DNA from: Paenibacillus urinalis
Lineage (GTDB): Bacteria; Bacillota; Bacilli; Paenibacillales; Paenibacillaceae
NCBI RefSeq assembly: GCF_028747985.1
Contig: NZ_CP118108.1
Coordinates: forward strand, 379,001-443,000
Direction: 5' to 3'
Length of the DNA: 64,000 bases
This document shows positions 18,021 to 26,240 of this stretch, piece by piece. Position 1 is the stretch's first letter. Each line of letters opens with the position of its first letter. Both the position numbers and the translations under genes were made by a program. The notes under the pieces are model-generated. The model did not search any database. It saw only the letters and a list, made by a program, of their open reading frames with translations, and was not told the origin of the DNA.

Positions 18021-20603
18021 TTAGATGAATAAATTAATCCCGGATTGATCGGCTTGTCCCAGATAGTATCCAACTCCGCCGATCTTCACCCCATCGATCA
18101 GCTCTTCTTGCTTGATGCCCATGACATCCATCGACATTTGGCAAGCGACAAGCTCAACACCCTGAGAAACTGCGGTGTCCATCAGCTCTTCCAGCGAGGA
18201 GATGTTGCTTCGCTTCATCACTCCGCGAATCATCCTGGAGCCTGCACCCAGCATGTTCATACGAGAGAGGCCAAGCTTCCGGCTTCCTCTTGGCATCATC
18301 ATGCCGAACATGCGCCCCATGAAGTTCTTCTTCACATCCACCGGCTCGGTTTTCCGAAGAATATTCAGTCCCCAGAAGGTGAAGAACAGGGTAACCTTCT
18401 TGCCGCTTGCTGCAGCACCGTTTGCAATAATGAAGGAAGCGATCGCTTTATCCAGATCGCCGCTGAATACGACCATCGTAGTTCCTTCCGGTCTTGGGGC
18501 GGCCTGAGGCTCGGCTTGCTGTGAAAGCGCAGCAGGTTGTTGCTTAACCCCATCCTTTTTCAGATGTGCGCTTATTTCTCCGTCCGGCTGTTTACTTACG
18601 GACAGCACTTCATGACCCGACATACGGGCAAAGGATTGTACATCTTCGTAAAATCCAGGGTCAGTAGCGGTAATGTGCAGGATCTGTCCTGATTGGATAC
18701 CATCCATCGCTTGCTTTGCTTGGACAAGAGGTCCAGGACAGGACAAGCCGCATGCATCGAGCTTCATATCTGCATGGATGCGGGTGCCTTCTAGCTTGAG
18801 GCTTACCTTCTCGGCAGCCGAATCGGATGGAGGAGATCCGGTCACAGCCGAGCTCAACGCCAGTCCTGATCCTGCTTCTTCTCCATTAGCTGCAGGATCA
18901 GGCCTCTGTCCGGTTTCGGTGAATGCTTCCTTTTCCTGAACACCCTTGGCTACCGGCCTTTTCGGCTCAAACTTGTCCATCATATACGTTTTGTATCCTC
19001 CTGTCAGGTTGCGGACCTGATATCCGTGCTGCTCGAGAATACGGGCTGATGTGTATCCACGAAGTCCTACTTGGCAATACACCCAGATTTCTTTGTTTCG
19101 ATCCAGCTCAGATAATCGAGCTCTCAACTCATCGACCGGAATATTAACGGAGTCAGGGATGTGGCCGTTCTGATGCTCGAGCTCTGATCTGACATCGACG
19201 AGCAGTGTGGTCTCCGGATTTCGGTTCTGCAAATCTGCACTCACATACACCGACGTCTTCCCGGTTACCACATTCTCGGCGACATATCCGAGCATATTGA
19301 CGGGATCCTTGGCAGATGAGAAGGGCGGAGCGTAAGCGAGATCCAGCTCGGTCAGATCGGTGACAGTCCCTCCAAAATGCAGTACAGCTGCAATATCATC
19401 GATCCGTTTATCTACACCCGTACGCCCGACAGCTGAAGCCCCCAGAATCTTGCCCTGAGAATCAAAGAGCAGCTTCATCGTAAGGGGAGTTGCGCCAGGG
19501 TAATATGCAGCATGAGCATTTGGATGAATATAAACAGCTTGATATTCCAGCCCAATTAATTTCAATGTTTTCTCGCTCAGTCCGGTTTGGGCCCCTGTCA
19601 CATCAAACACCTTAATAATAGAAGTTCCTTGAGATACGCTGTATGTGGTGCTTAGACCTGCGATGCGGTCAGCCGCAATTCTGCCTTGTTTATTCGCCGG
19701 TCCGGCAAGAGGGATAGCCGTCTTCCCGTTGCCCGCATGAATCTCGACAGCATCTCCTACGGCGTAAACACCTTCTACATTAGTCTCGAGTGCTTCGTTT
19801 ACCTGGATATGTCCTCTCTCGCCCAGCTTGATGCTGCTTCCTGCCAGGAATCCTGTATCCGGTGCAACGCCTACGGCAAGAATGACAATATCGCTATGCA
19901 GCGTCTGTCCACTCTCCAGTACTGCTTCAACTTGAGCGCCATGCTCCTTAAATGACCGCACCTTATCATTAACAATGAGCTGCACACCTTGCTCTTCCAT
20001 TTCCTTTGCCAGTACCCCTGCCATCTCCGGGTCAAAGGAATTCATGATCTGTGGTCCAGATTGCACGAGTGTCACTTCAAGTCCAGCCAGCTTTAGGTTC
20101 TCAGCCATTTCCACACCGATATATCCTCCACCTATAACCACCGCAGAGCGGGTGTCCGGAGAGATGACCTGCTGCTTAATCCGATCGGTATCTGGAATGT
20201 TGCGTACTGAATAGATGTGGGGAAGATCTATCCCTGGCAGCTCCGGACGAATGGGTCTGGCCCCTGGTGAGAGCACAAGTGCATCATAGCTCTCCTCATA
20301 GATTCCACGCTCTAAGCTTCTAACCGTTACCTTTTTGGCGCTGGGATCAATGGAGATGACTTCACTTCGAGTCCGAATATCGAGATTAAAACGCTTCGTC
20401 ATCGCTTCCGGTGTTTGAACAATCAGTTTGGAGCGGTCCTGAATCGTATTTCCGATGTAGTAGGGGAGTCCGCAATTGGCAAATGAGATGTACTCGTCCC
20501 GTTCGAACATGATGATATGTGCTGTTTCATCCAGACGCCGCAGCCTTGCAGCAGCAGAAGCGCCGCCAGCAACGCCGCCGACAATAATTACCTTTTTACT
20601 CAT
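18021..20603 (-). CDS. Four-domain CoA-disulfide reductase/rhodanese/TusA/DsrE fusion
   Basis: This 860-residue cytoplasmic protein joins four sulfur-handling modules. Residues 1-445 are an FAD/NAD(P)H CoA-disulfide reductase: GGVAGGASAAAR binds FAD, C44 in FANCGLPYY is the redox cysteine, and VVIGGGYIGVEMAE binds NAD(P)H. Residues 455-545 are a rhodanese with the persulfide cysteine C510 (CQVGLR). After a Pro/Glu/Ser-rich linker, residues 605-680 are a TusA domain with C618 in DACGLSCPGP. After a Gln/Ala-rich linker, residues 709-860 form a DsrE-like domain with C821. Sulfur could pass from one cysteine to the next. It overlaps the ArsR gene by 4 bases, so the two form an operon. The domain calls are strong; the substrate (CoA persulfide, polysulfide or thiosulfate-derived sulfur) is inferred. 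Confidence 0.93.
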   Translation of the reverse strand: MSKKVIIVGGVAGGASAAARLRRLDETAHIIMFERDEYISFANCGLPYYIGNTIQDRSKLIVQTPEAMTKRFNLDIRTRSEVISIDPSAKKVTVRSLERGIYEESYDALVLSPGARPIRPELPGIDLPHIYSVRNIPDTDRIKQQVISPDTRSAVVIGGGYIGVEMAENLKLAGLEVTLVQSGPQIMNSFDPEMAGVLAKEMEEQGVQLIVNDKVRSFKEHGAQVEAVLESGQTLHSDIVILAVGVAPDTGFLAGSSIKLGERGHIQVNEALETNVEGVYAVGDAVEIHAGNGKTAIPLAGPANKQGRIAADRIAGLSTTYSVSQGTSIIKVFDVTGAQTGLSEKTLKLIGLEYQAVYIHPNAHAAYYPGATPLTMKLLFDSQGKILGASAVGRTGVDKRIDDIAAVLHFGGTVTDLTELDLAYAPPFSSAKDPVNMLGYVAENVVTGKTSVYVSADLQNRNPETTLLVDVRSELEHQNGHIPDSVNIPVDELRARLSELDRNKEIWVYCQVGLRGYTSARILEQHGYQVRNLTGGYKTYMMDKFEPKRPVAKGVQEKEAFTETGQRPDPAANGEEAGSGLALSSAVTGSPPSDSAAEKVSLKLEGTRIHADMKLDACGLSCPGPLVQAKQAMDGIQSGQILHITATDPGFYEDVQSFARMSGHEVLSVSKQPDGEISAHLKKDGVKQQPAALSQQAEPQAAPRPEGTTMVVFSGDLDKAIASFIIANGAAASGKKVTLFFTFWGLNILRKTEPVDVKKNFMGRMFGMMMPRGSRKLGLSRMNMLGAGSRMIRGVMKRSNISSLEELMDTAVSQGVELVACQMSMDVMGIKQEELIDGVKIGGVGYYLGQADQSGINLFI

Positions 20604-20890
20604 TTCTCTTCCTCCTGAAAAAATACTTCAATAATCCCTTTAACTCGGGGATCTTTTACGGAATAAGTCACTTCGAGTCCATGCCGTTCAGCCTCGACAA
20701 TGCCCAGGCTCCGCAGCTTCTGCAGATGCTGGGATACGGTCGATTGAGGAAGCTCCAGACATTCCTGCATGTAGCTGACGTTACAGCTGCCCTTCTGAAG
20801 CAGTCCTCTTACAATACATAGCCGAACCGGATGGGCCAGCGCCTTCAGACACTCGGCCATTTCGTTATATATTTTGATATTATTATTCAC
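20600..20890 (-). CDS. ArsR-family regulator of the sulfur-transfer gene
   Basis: This 96-residue winged-helix repressor has the family core AECLKALAHPVRLCIVRGLL followed by the recognition helix in LPQSTVSQHLQKLRSLGIVEAE and the wing RHGLEVTYSV. The GTG at 20890 is chosen because AGGAGG lies 9 bases before it and the ArsR homology starts right after; a longer ATG frame begins 66 bases upstream without such a site. It has no ELCVCD metal motif. Two cysteines eight residues apart (SCNVSYMQEC) could sense persulfide or oxidation as in BigR/SqrR-type ArsR proteins, which is an inference. The coupled downstream gene supports a sulfide or persulfide signal. Confidence 0.9.
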   Translation of the reverse strand: MNNNIKIYNEMAECLKALAHPVRLCIVRGLLQKGSCNVSYMQECLELPQSTVSQHLQKLRSLGIVEAERHGLEVTYSVKDPRVKGIIEVFFQEEEK

Positions 20891-20988
20891 GGATAACAGC
20901 CTCCTCTTAAGAACTTCAAGGTGATGGGTAATAAACGAATCGTTATGAATACTCAAATTTATGATTCATTTACGATTTATAAATCAAT

Positions 20989-21025
20989 ATATTGTAATAT
21001 TACGATATAGTGATATATAAATCAA
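20989..21025 (-). promoter_or_regulatory. Promoter with overlapping dyad for the ArsR/sulfur-transfer operon
   Basis: On the minus strand TTGATT (21020-21025) and TAATAT (20997-21002) are 17 bases apart. A near-perfect 20-base dyad with core GTAATATTAC (20989-21008) is centred on the -10 box, an expected place for an ArsR operator. The region is very AT-rich. Confidence 0.5.
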
Positions 21026-21044
21026 CCCTAAGCCCAATTTGCAT

Positions 21045-21106
21045 AAAAAAGCCAGATGATGCTTCCCAGGGAAATTAAAATCACAAGGAAGGATAACATC
21101 CGGCTG
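21045..21106 (-). terminator. Terminator after the cyclomaltodextrinase-like gene
   Basis: On the minus strand AGCCGGATG pairs with CATCTGGCT (one G-T pair), with a second inner stem, and is followed by six Ts. Confidence 0.85.
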
Positions 21107-21113
21107 TGTGTAA

Positions 21114-22856
21114 CTATACAGATTTCAGAACCGCATAACCGAATGGAGGCAGCTCCATTTGCAGCTTACCGTCTGTAACCGGCCATTCATTGCCGGACAG
21201 GAGATCGAGGTAAGAGTCTCCATCCACCTCCACAGCGAAGGATTCTGGATCCTCGGAAGTGCTGGTCAATATAACGATGGTTTCATTCTCGTCTGTCCGT
21301 GCGTAGGCCAGCTTCGTACCGTCCTGCTCGGCTTCCAGGAAGTGAACACTGCCTGTACGAAGGGCAGGATGTGATTTGCGCAGTTCAATCAGATGCTGAT
21401 AGTAAGTGAACAGCTCGCGGTCCTGTTTGGACTCATCCCATTCCATACATTTGCGGCAGCCCGGGTCATGATCGCCATCCATCCCGATCTCATCTCCATA
21501 GTATATACAAGGAGTGCCGATATAAGTGAATTGGAAGAGGGCAGCCAGCTTCATTTTGCGTTTGTCTCCCTTGCTCAAAGTGAGCAGACGGGGCGTATCG
21601 TGACTGTCCAGCAGGTTGAAGGCCACCTCTGTCGCTTGAAGCGAGTAGCGGGATAGCTGCCGTCCGATCGAGTTGGCAAAATGATAGGCGTCAATTTCGT
21701 CCTTGATAAAAAAGTCAACGACCGCATTCGTGAACGGATAGTTCATTGCCGCATCAAATTGATCCCCTTGCAGCCATGGGGAAGCATCATTCCACACTTC
21801 TCCAAGGATATAGGCATCCGGGTTTACCTTTTTGACCGTGTGACGGAATTCTCTCCAAAATTCATGATCTACCTCATTCGCTACATCTAGACGCCAGCCG
21901 TCGACTCCGATCTCCTTAATCCAGTACTCCGCCACATTGAGAAGATACTCCTTGACCTCAGGATTCTCGGTGTTCAGCTTCGGCATGAGCGGCTCAAAGG
22001 AGAACGTTTCATAGCTCGGAATGCCGTCAACCACTTCAATCGGGAAGCTGCGAATATAGAACCAATCCTTATATTTGGACTGCTCACCATTCTTCTGCAG
22101 ATCGACGAAGGGCTTGAATGTACGGCCGGAGTGGTTAAACACGGCATCAAGGAGCACTTTGATACCACGCTTATGGCACTGCTTCACCAGCTTCTTCAAT
22201 GTGTCAGCATCTCCAAAGTGCGGATCAATCCGCATATAATCCTCGGTATCATACTTGTGGTTGGTAGTTGCTTCAAAGATCGGAGTAAAATAAATGGCTG
22301 TAATCCCGAGCTCGCTCAAATAATCCAGGTGATCCATGACCCCTTGAAGATCTCCACCAAAGAAGTTATCACGCTCAGGCTTCCCACCCCAAGGCAGTAC
22401 ACTCTCTGGATCATTGCTCTTGTCACCATTGGCAAAACGTTCCGGGAAGATCTGATAAAATATGGCGTCCTTAACCCAAGCAGGCGGGGTAAATACATCA
22501 ACTCCGTTAATATAAGGGAATTCAAACATTCGGTCCGGATTGTCCGGCTCTTCTTCGAGAAAGTTATTCTCATCCATCCAGATGCTCTCTTCCCCATCCT
22601 CCAGCAGGAAGGCGTAGCGCAGGCGACGGTAAGGCGGCTGTACTTCACAGCTGTAATAGTCGTACATGGAATCGGAGGTCATCTTGCTAAGAGGTATGTA
22701 CTTTTTAGTTCGCTCCCAGTCGTATTTATCTCCCGTTAAGATGGAGACCTTATGAACATCATCTCTTTTGGTGCGAATTCGAATAATAATGGTATCCTTG
22801 TCATAAGCGCAGGACCACTGCTGTTTCGGATGATGATAAATGGCTTCTAATAGCAT
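21114..22856 (-). CDS. Cytoplasmic cyclomaltodextrinase/neopullulanase-like GH13 enzyme
   Basis: This 580-residue enzyme cleaves maltodextrins or cyclodextrins. It has no signal peptide and so acts inside the cell on imported oligomers. Residues 1-125 are a CBM34-like beta domain (MLLEAIYHHPKQQWSCAYD at the start), which is typical of this GH13 subfamily. The barrel begins at WVKDAIFYQIFPERFANGD. Conserved regions are LLDAVFNHSG, the nucleophile in DGWRLDVANEVDHEFW, the acid in GEVWND and LLDSHDTPR. The start is set at 22856 because GGGAGG lies 9 bases before it; an upstream in-frame ATG has no such site. A hairpin followed by a T run lies in the leader at 22888-22940. The MalFG/amylase locus at the left of the window would supply its substrate. 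Confidence 0.92.
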   Translation of the reverse strand: MLLEAIYHHPKQQWSCAYDKDTIIIRIRTKRDDVHKVSILTGDKYDWERTKKYIPLSKMTSDSMYDYYSCEVQPPYRRLRYAFLLEDGEESIWMDENNFLEEEPDNPDRMFEFPYINGVDVFTPPAWVKDAIFYQIFPERFANGDKSNDPESVLPWGGKPERDNFFGGDLQGVMDHLDYLSELGITAIYFTPIFEATTNHKYDTEDYMRIDPHFGDADTLKKLVKQCHKRGIKVLLDAVFNHSGRTFKPFVDLQKNGEQSKYKDWFYIRSFPIEVVDGIPSYETFSFEPLMPKLNTENPEVKEYLLNVAEYWIKEIGVDGWRLDVANEVDHEFWREFRHTVKKVNPDAYILGEVWNDASPWLQGDQFDAAMNYPFTNAVVDFFIKDEIDAYHFANSIGRQLSRYSLQATEVAFNLLDSHDTPRLLTLSKGDKRKMKLAALFQFTYIGTPCIYYGDEIGMDGDHDPGCRKCMEWDESKQDRELFTYYQHLIELRKSHPALRTGSVHFLEAEQDGTKLAYARTDENETIVILTSTSEDPESFAVEVDGDSYLDLLSGNEWPVTDGKLQMELPPFGYAVLKSV

Positions 22857-22887
22857 AGTATTGTTCCTCCCTTGTATATATTGCATA

Positions 22888-22940
22888 GAAAAAACAAAAG
22901 GCACAACCAAAGAGAGATAATGTTCTCCGAGGTTGTACCT
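22888..22940 (-). terminator. Attenuator-like hairpin in the leader of the cyclomaltodextrinase-like gene
   Basis: On the minus strand AGGTACAACC pairs with GGTTGTGCCT (one mismatch) around a 22-base loop, followed by TTTTGTTTTTT. No gene lies upstream on that strand within reach, so the hairpin sits between the presumed promoter and the start codon, 32 bases before it. Confidence 0.6.
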
Positions 22941-23111
22941 GTACATGATTCATCACAGATAACATGGCCTTTTAATTGTGAGTTAAAATGCAGGAAGTTA
23001 TACTGAATTGTAGAACTTTGCAGCAGATTTGCTTCATTTTGTAATATACCATGCAGATCCTGGTTTCTGCAATGAAGCGCGTACATATTTTATAAACGAG
23101 GTGTTACTGGA

Positions 23112-23789
23112 ATGACAACACTGCTCTATATTGAGGATGATATCGAAATCGGGAATCTGGTAAGGGCGGATCTTGAGGACCGGGGTTATGATGTGCTCTG
23201 GTTAAAGAGCGGAGAGAAGGCTGTCTCCATGGCACATGGGACGCATCTGGCCATTCTGGATGTTATGCTGCCCGGACTTGATGGCTTCACTGTTGGCCAG
23301 CGGCTTAAGAAAGAGCTTCCGGAGCTGCCGATCTTGATGCTCTCTGCACGAACGTCCATTGATGACAAGCTGCAGGGACTCGAATTTGCCGATGATTATT
23401 TGACCAAGCCCTTTCATCCGGATGAGCTTGCGGCCAGAGTAGAGGTGCTGCTTCGGCGAAATGGACAGGCACTGCCCCGTTCTGAGCACATCGTGCTAGA
23501 TCATTTGAATGTTTATATGGACGAACAGCGAATCATCGATACATCAGTGAATGAAGAAATTGTGCTTACCGGCAAGCAGTTTCATATTTTTAATTATTTA
23601 CTGAGACATTTGGGGCAGATCAAAACAAAAGAGCAGATCTATGAAGCCGTATGGGGTGAGCCATATATGGAAGGTGACAAGACGCTTATGGTCCATATTC
23701 GTCACTTGCGAGAGAAATTGGAGCAGGATCCGGCTGAACCCAAAATTATTGAGACGATCAGGGGTGTAGGCTACCGGGTGAAGGCATGA
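23112..23789 (+). CDS. Two-component response regulator, OmpR family
   Basis: This 225-residue protein has a receiver domain (residues 1-115) with acidic pocket D9/D10, phosphoacceptor D50 in AILDVMLPG and the switch lysine in YLTKPF. A winged-helix DNA-binding domain follows (ending PKIIETIRGVGYRVKA). The loop before the switch lysine reads GLEFADDYLTKPF, one residue shorter than the usual GADDY form. GAGGTG precedes the ATG. It overlaps the kinase gene by 4 bases. The ABC transporter genes downstream are its likely target, as in bacitracin and lantibiotic resistance loci. Confidence 0.92.
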   Translation: MTTLLYIEDDIEIGNLVRADLEDRGYDVLWLKSGEKAVSMAHGTHLAILDVMLPGLDGFTVGQRLKKELPELPILMLSARTSIDDKLQGLEFADDYLTKPFHPDELAARVEVLLRRNGQALPRSEHIVLDHLNVYMDEQRIIDTSVNEEIVLTGKQFHIFNYLLRHLGQIKTKEQIYEAVWGEPYMEGDKTLMVHIRHLREKLEQDPAEPKIIETIRGVGYRVKA

Positions 23790-25246
23790 GCTACAGGATG
23801 AGACAAGACCTTAGAGAAGGCGAGAAGAACGAACGAGGGCTTCGCCAACGCAATGGGAGGATTCATTTTAAAAATTCACTGATGTCGCGATATCTGCTGA
23901 TCGTCATCGTTGCGATGGTGTTCCTGCCGATCGCCTTTATGTCGACAGGGCTTCTCTTCGGCATTCTGTATCCATTTGTCAACTCGGCAAATAACGATAA
24001 TCTGCCTTACGGCAATTCCATTCAGATCGAAACGGACTGGCATGAAGAAGCGAAGAAGCTCAGCGGATTGCCGGAGGACAGCGTTAAGTTGAGGCTGGCA
24101 GAGCTTGGCGAGCATTATAAGGAATCGACGATTCTCTGGGTGGATGATACGGGTATGACCAGCTTCAAGAAGCCGGACACCCTGCAGATTCAATCCCGCT
24201 GGGAGCCTTCTGATGCTGTGGAATATATGAAGAATGCACAAAATAACACGGAGGTCTATACTGTCGTAGCCTTTATCGGAGGCGGGCAGGAGGATCTGGG
24301 TGAAGGATTTATATCCCTCGCGCTGCCAAGGGAGGTGCTGAGCCGCTCTTCTGACACGGGAGGCTGGGCGATCTATAACACACTCGCTATGATCATCATT
24401 TTAGGGCTGTTTATGCTCATCTCCTGGTCATTCTTCCGGCGCATCAGCAAGCGGCTGACAAGGCTAGAGAACGCAGTGTCCACGCCTGGCGCTGACGGTA
24501 TTCCGCTGCCGGTGGAGGTCAGACAGCCGGACGAAATTGGACAGCTGGAGAAGTCATTCAATGGGATGGTACATCAGCTTAGAGACAGCAGAGGGAGACA
24601 GCAGGAGGAGGAGCAGCTGCGTAAAAATTTGATCGCTGACCTGTCACATGATCTGAGAACGCCGCTGACTGTCGTACGCGGACATCTGCATGCGCTTCAT
24701 AAAGAGCCGCTCACAGCGAATGGACAGGAATCTCTTCACCGAATAGAGGGGAAGATTGACGACCTTGGGGGATTAATCGACAACCTGCTGTCCTATAATT
24801 TACTGTCGAGCGGAAAGTATACGATGAAGCTGCAGCAAGCGGATGTGGTCCGGATTGTAAGAGAGAGCACAGCGGCTTGGTATCCGTTATGGGAATCTGC
24901 TGGGTTTACCATTGATATTGAGCTCAGCGAGCAGCCGTTGATATGGAATGTCGATATTCAAGGCTTCCGCCGCGTACTGGACAACCTGTTTCAGAATATT
25001 ATGCGTCATGCCAATTCAGGCAGGTATGTGAGAGTGGCAACAGCACAGCATCTTGGCAAGGCATGCATTGTGATCGAGGATCATGGACCTGGCATAAGCA
25101 GAGATTCTGCGTCAGCCGGTGCAGGGATCGGCCTGCGAATCGTGGATTTGCTGCTTGAAGGAATGGAGCTCGAACGGGAAACAGAAAGCTCTGAACAGGG
25201 GACAAGCATCATGATTGGGCCGCGCTCTAGTGATAGCCGTGATTAG
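23786..25246 (+). CDS. Sensor histidine kinase
   Basis: This 486-residue membrane kinase phosphorylates the adjacent regulator. After a basic N-terminus of about 35 residues come a first membrane helix (YLLIVIVAMVFLPIAFMSTGLLFGILY), an outside sensor region of roughly 130 residues and a second helix (LAMIIILGLFMLISWSFF). A HAMP region and the phosphoacceptor in LSHDLRTPLTVVRGHL follow. The ATPase part has the N box (NLFQNIMRHA), G1 (IEDHGPGI) and a short G2 (GAGIGLRIVD). The sensor region is larger than in the loop-type antibiotic kinases of the BceS type, so direct ligand sensing is possible. The ligand is unknown. Confidence 0.92.
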   Translation: MSYRMRQDLREGEKNERGLRQRNGRIHFKNSLMSRYLLIVIVAMVFLPIAFMSTGLLFGILYPFVNSANNDNLPYGNSIQIETDWHEEAKKLSGLPEDSVKLRLAELGEHYKESTILWVDDTGMTSFKKPDTLQIQSRWEPSDAVEYMKNAQNNTEVYTVVAFIGGGQEDLGEGFISLALPREVLSRSSDTGGWAIYNTLAMIIILGLFMLISWSFFRRISKRLTRLENAVSTPGADGIPLPVEVRQPDEIGQLEKSFNGMVHQLRDSRGRQQEEEQLRKNLIADLSHDLRTPLTVVRGHLHALHKEPLTANGQESLHRIEGKIDDLGGLIDNLLSYNLLSSGKYTMKLQQADVVRIVRESTAAWYPLWESAGFTIDIELSEQPLIWNVDIQGFRRVLDNLFQNIMRHANSGRYVRVATAQHLGKACIVIEDHGPGISRDSASAGAGIGLRIVDLLLEGMELERETESSEQGTSIMIGPRSSDSRD

Positions 25247-25252
25247 TATAAT

Positions 25253-25307
25253 TTAAACAAAACTTAAACTTCGTACCTACTTCACCTTAAACCGGGAGCG
25301 TTATGAT
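25253..25307 (+). promoter_or_regulatory. Phased TTAAAC repeats and promoter before the ABC operon
   Basis: TTAAAC occurs at 25253, 25264 and 25287. The first two are exactly 11 bases apart, one DNA turn, as OmpR-family regulators usually require. A TATGAT box at 25302-25307 could be the -10 element; the -35 region is poor, as expected for an activated promoter. All of this lies between the kinase stop and the ATPase start. Confidence 0.5.
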
Positions 25308-25328
25308 AGTTCCCGAGGTGATAAACAA

Positions 25329-26240
25329 ATGAATGAATGGATGATTGAAACAGCTGATGTGTGGAAGACATACCGCGGCAAGGCAGCGGTCAAAGAGCTC
25401 AGCTTGCAAATAAAGAAAGGTGAAATTTACGGCTTCCTGGGACCGAACGGCGCTGGAAAAACAACGATGATTCGGATGCTGCTCGGTCTTATTAAACCGA
25501 CGAAGGGATATATCCGTATCTTCGGCAAGGATATCCGGAACCACCGGATGGAAATTCTCCGGAAGGTGGGTTCCCTGGTCGAGTATCCATCCTACTATGG
25601 CCATTTGAATGCTATTCAAAATTTGGAGACGAGCCGTCTTTTGCTGGATGTCCCAAAATCGAGAATCGACGAAGTACTGCGTATTGTGGATCTGACGAAG
25701 GATGCCAATCGTCCGGTGAAGGGGTATTCTCTCGGAATGAAGCAGAGGCTCGGTATTGCAAATGCGCTGCTTGGTAATCCCGAGCTGCTCATCCTGGATG
25801 AGCCGACAAATGGGCTTGATCCTTCAGGAATTCAGGAGATTCGTGAGCTTATCAAACGAATGCCGCAGGAGTACGGTATCACCGTGCTGGTCTCCAGCCA
25901 CTTGCTCAGCGAAGTGGAGCAGATGGCAAGCACTGTTGGTATTATTCGCGAAGGACAGCTTGTATTTCAAAATACGATTGAGCGGCTGCACCAAGAGGCT
26001 GGAAGCACGATCCGTCTCACCGTATCTGATGCAGAAGCTGCTCTGCACATTGCAAGAGAGCTTGGACAATGGGGACAGGTCGAAGGAGCAAGGCTGACGT
26101 TCAACCATATGGACGATCATCTCATTGCCGCGCTGGTCCGCCGATTGGTGGAGCAGGATCACAGCATATACCGGGTTGAGGAGCATAGACAGTCGCTGGA
26201 GGACTTCTTCCTCGAAGTAGTTGGAGGGGTCGTTAAATGA
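25329..26240 (+). CDS. ABC transporter ATP-binding protein, BcrA/lantibiotic-protection type
   Basis: This 303-residue ATPase drives an exporter built with the two permeases that follow. Walker A is GPNGAGKTT, the Q loop lies near VGSLVEYPSYYGHLN, the signature is YSLGMKQRLGIA, Walker B is LLILDEPTNGLDP and the switch is SSHLLSEVEQ. The C-terminal extension beyond residue 220 is typical of BcrA/LanF proteins. GAGGTG precedes the ATG. Its stop overlaps the first permease start by 4 bases. Together with the two-component system it looks like a defence module that removes cell-wall-active peptides from the membrane. Confidence 0.92.
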   Translation: MNEWMIETADVWKTYRGKAAVKELSLQIKKGEIYGFLGPNGAGKTTMIRMLLGLIKPTKGYIRIFGKDIRNHRMEILRKVGSLVEYPSYYGHLNAIQNLETSRLLLDVPKSRIDEVLRIVDLTKDANRPVKGYSLGMKQRLGIANALLGNPELLILDEPTNGLDPSGIQEIRELIKRMPQEYGITVLVSSHLLSEVEQMASTVGIIREGQLVFQNTIERLHQEAGSTIRLTVSDAEAALHIARELGQWGQVEGARLTFNHMDDHLIAALVRRLVEQDHSIYRVEEHRQSLEDFFLEVVGGVVK

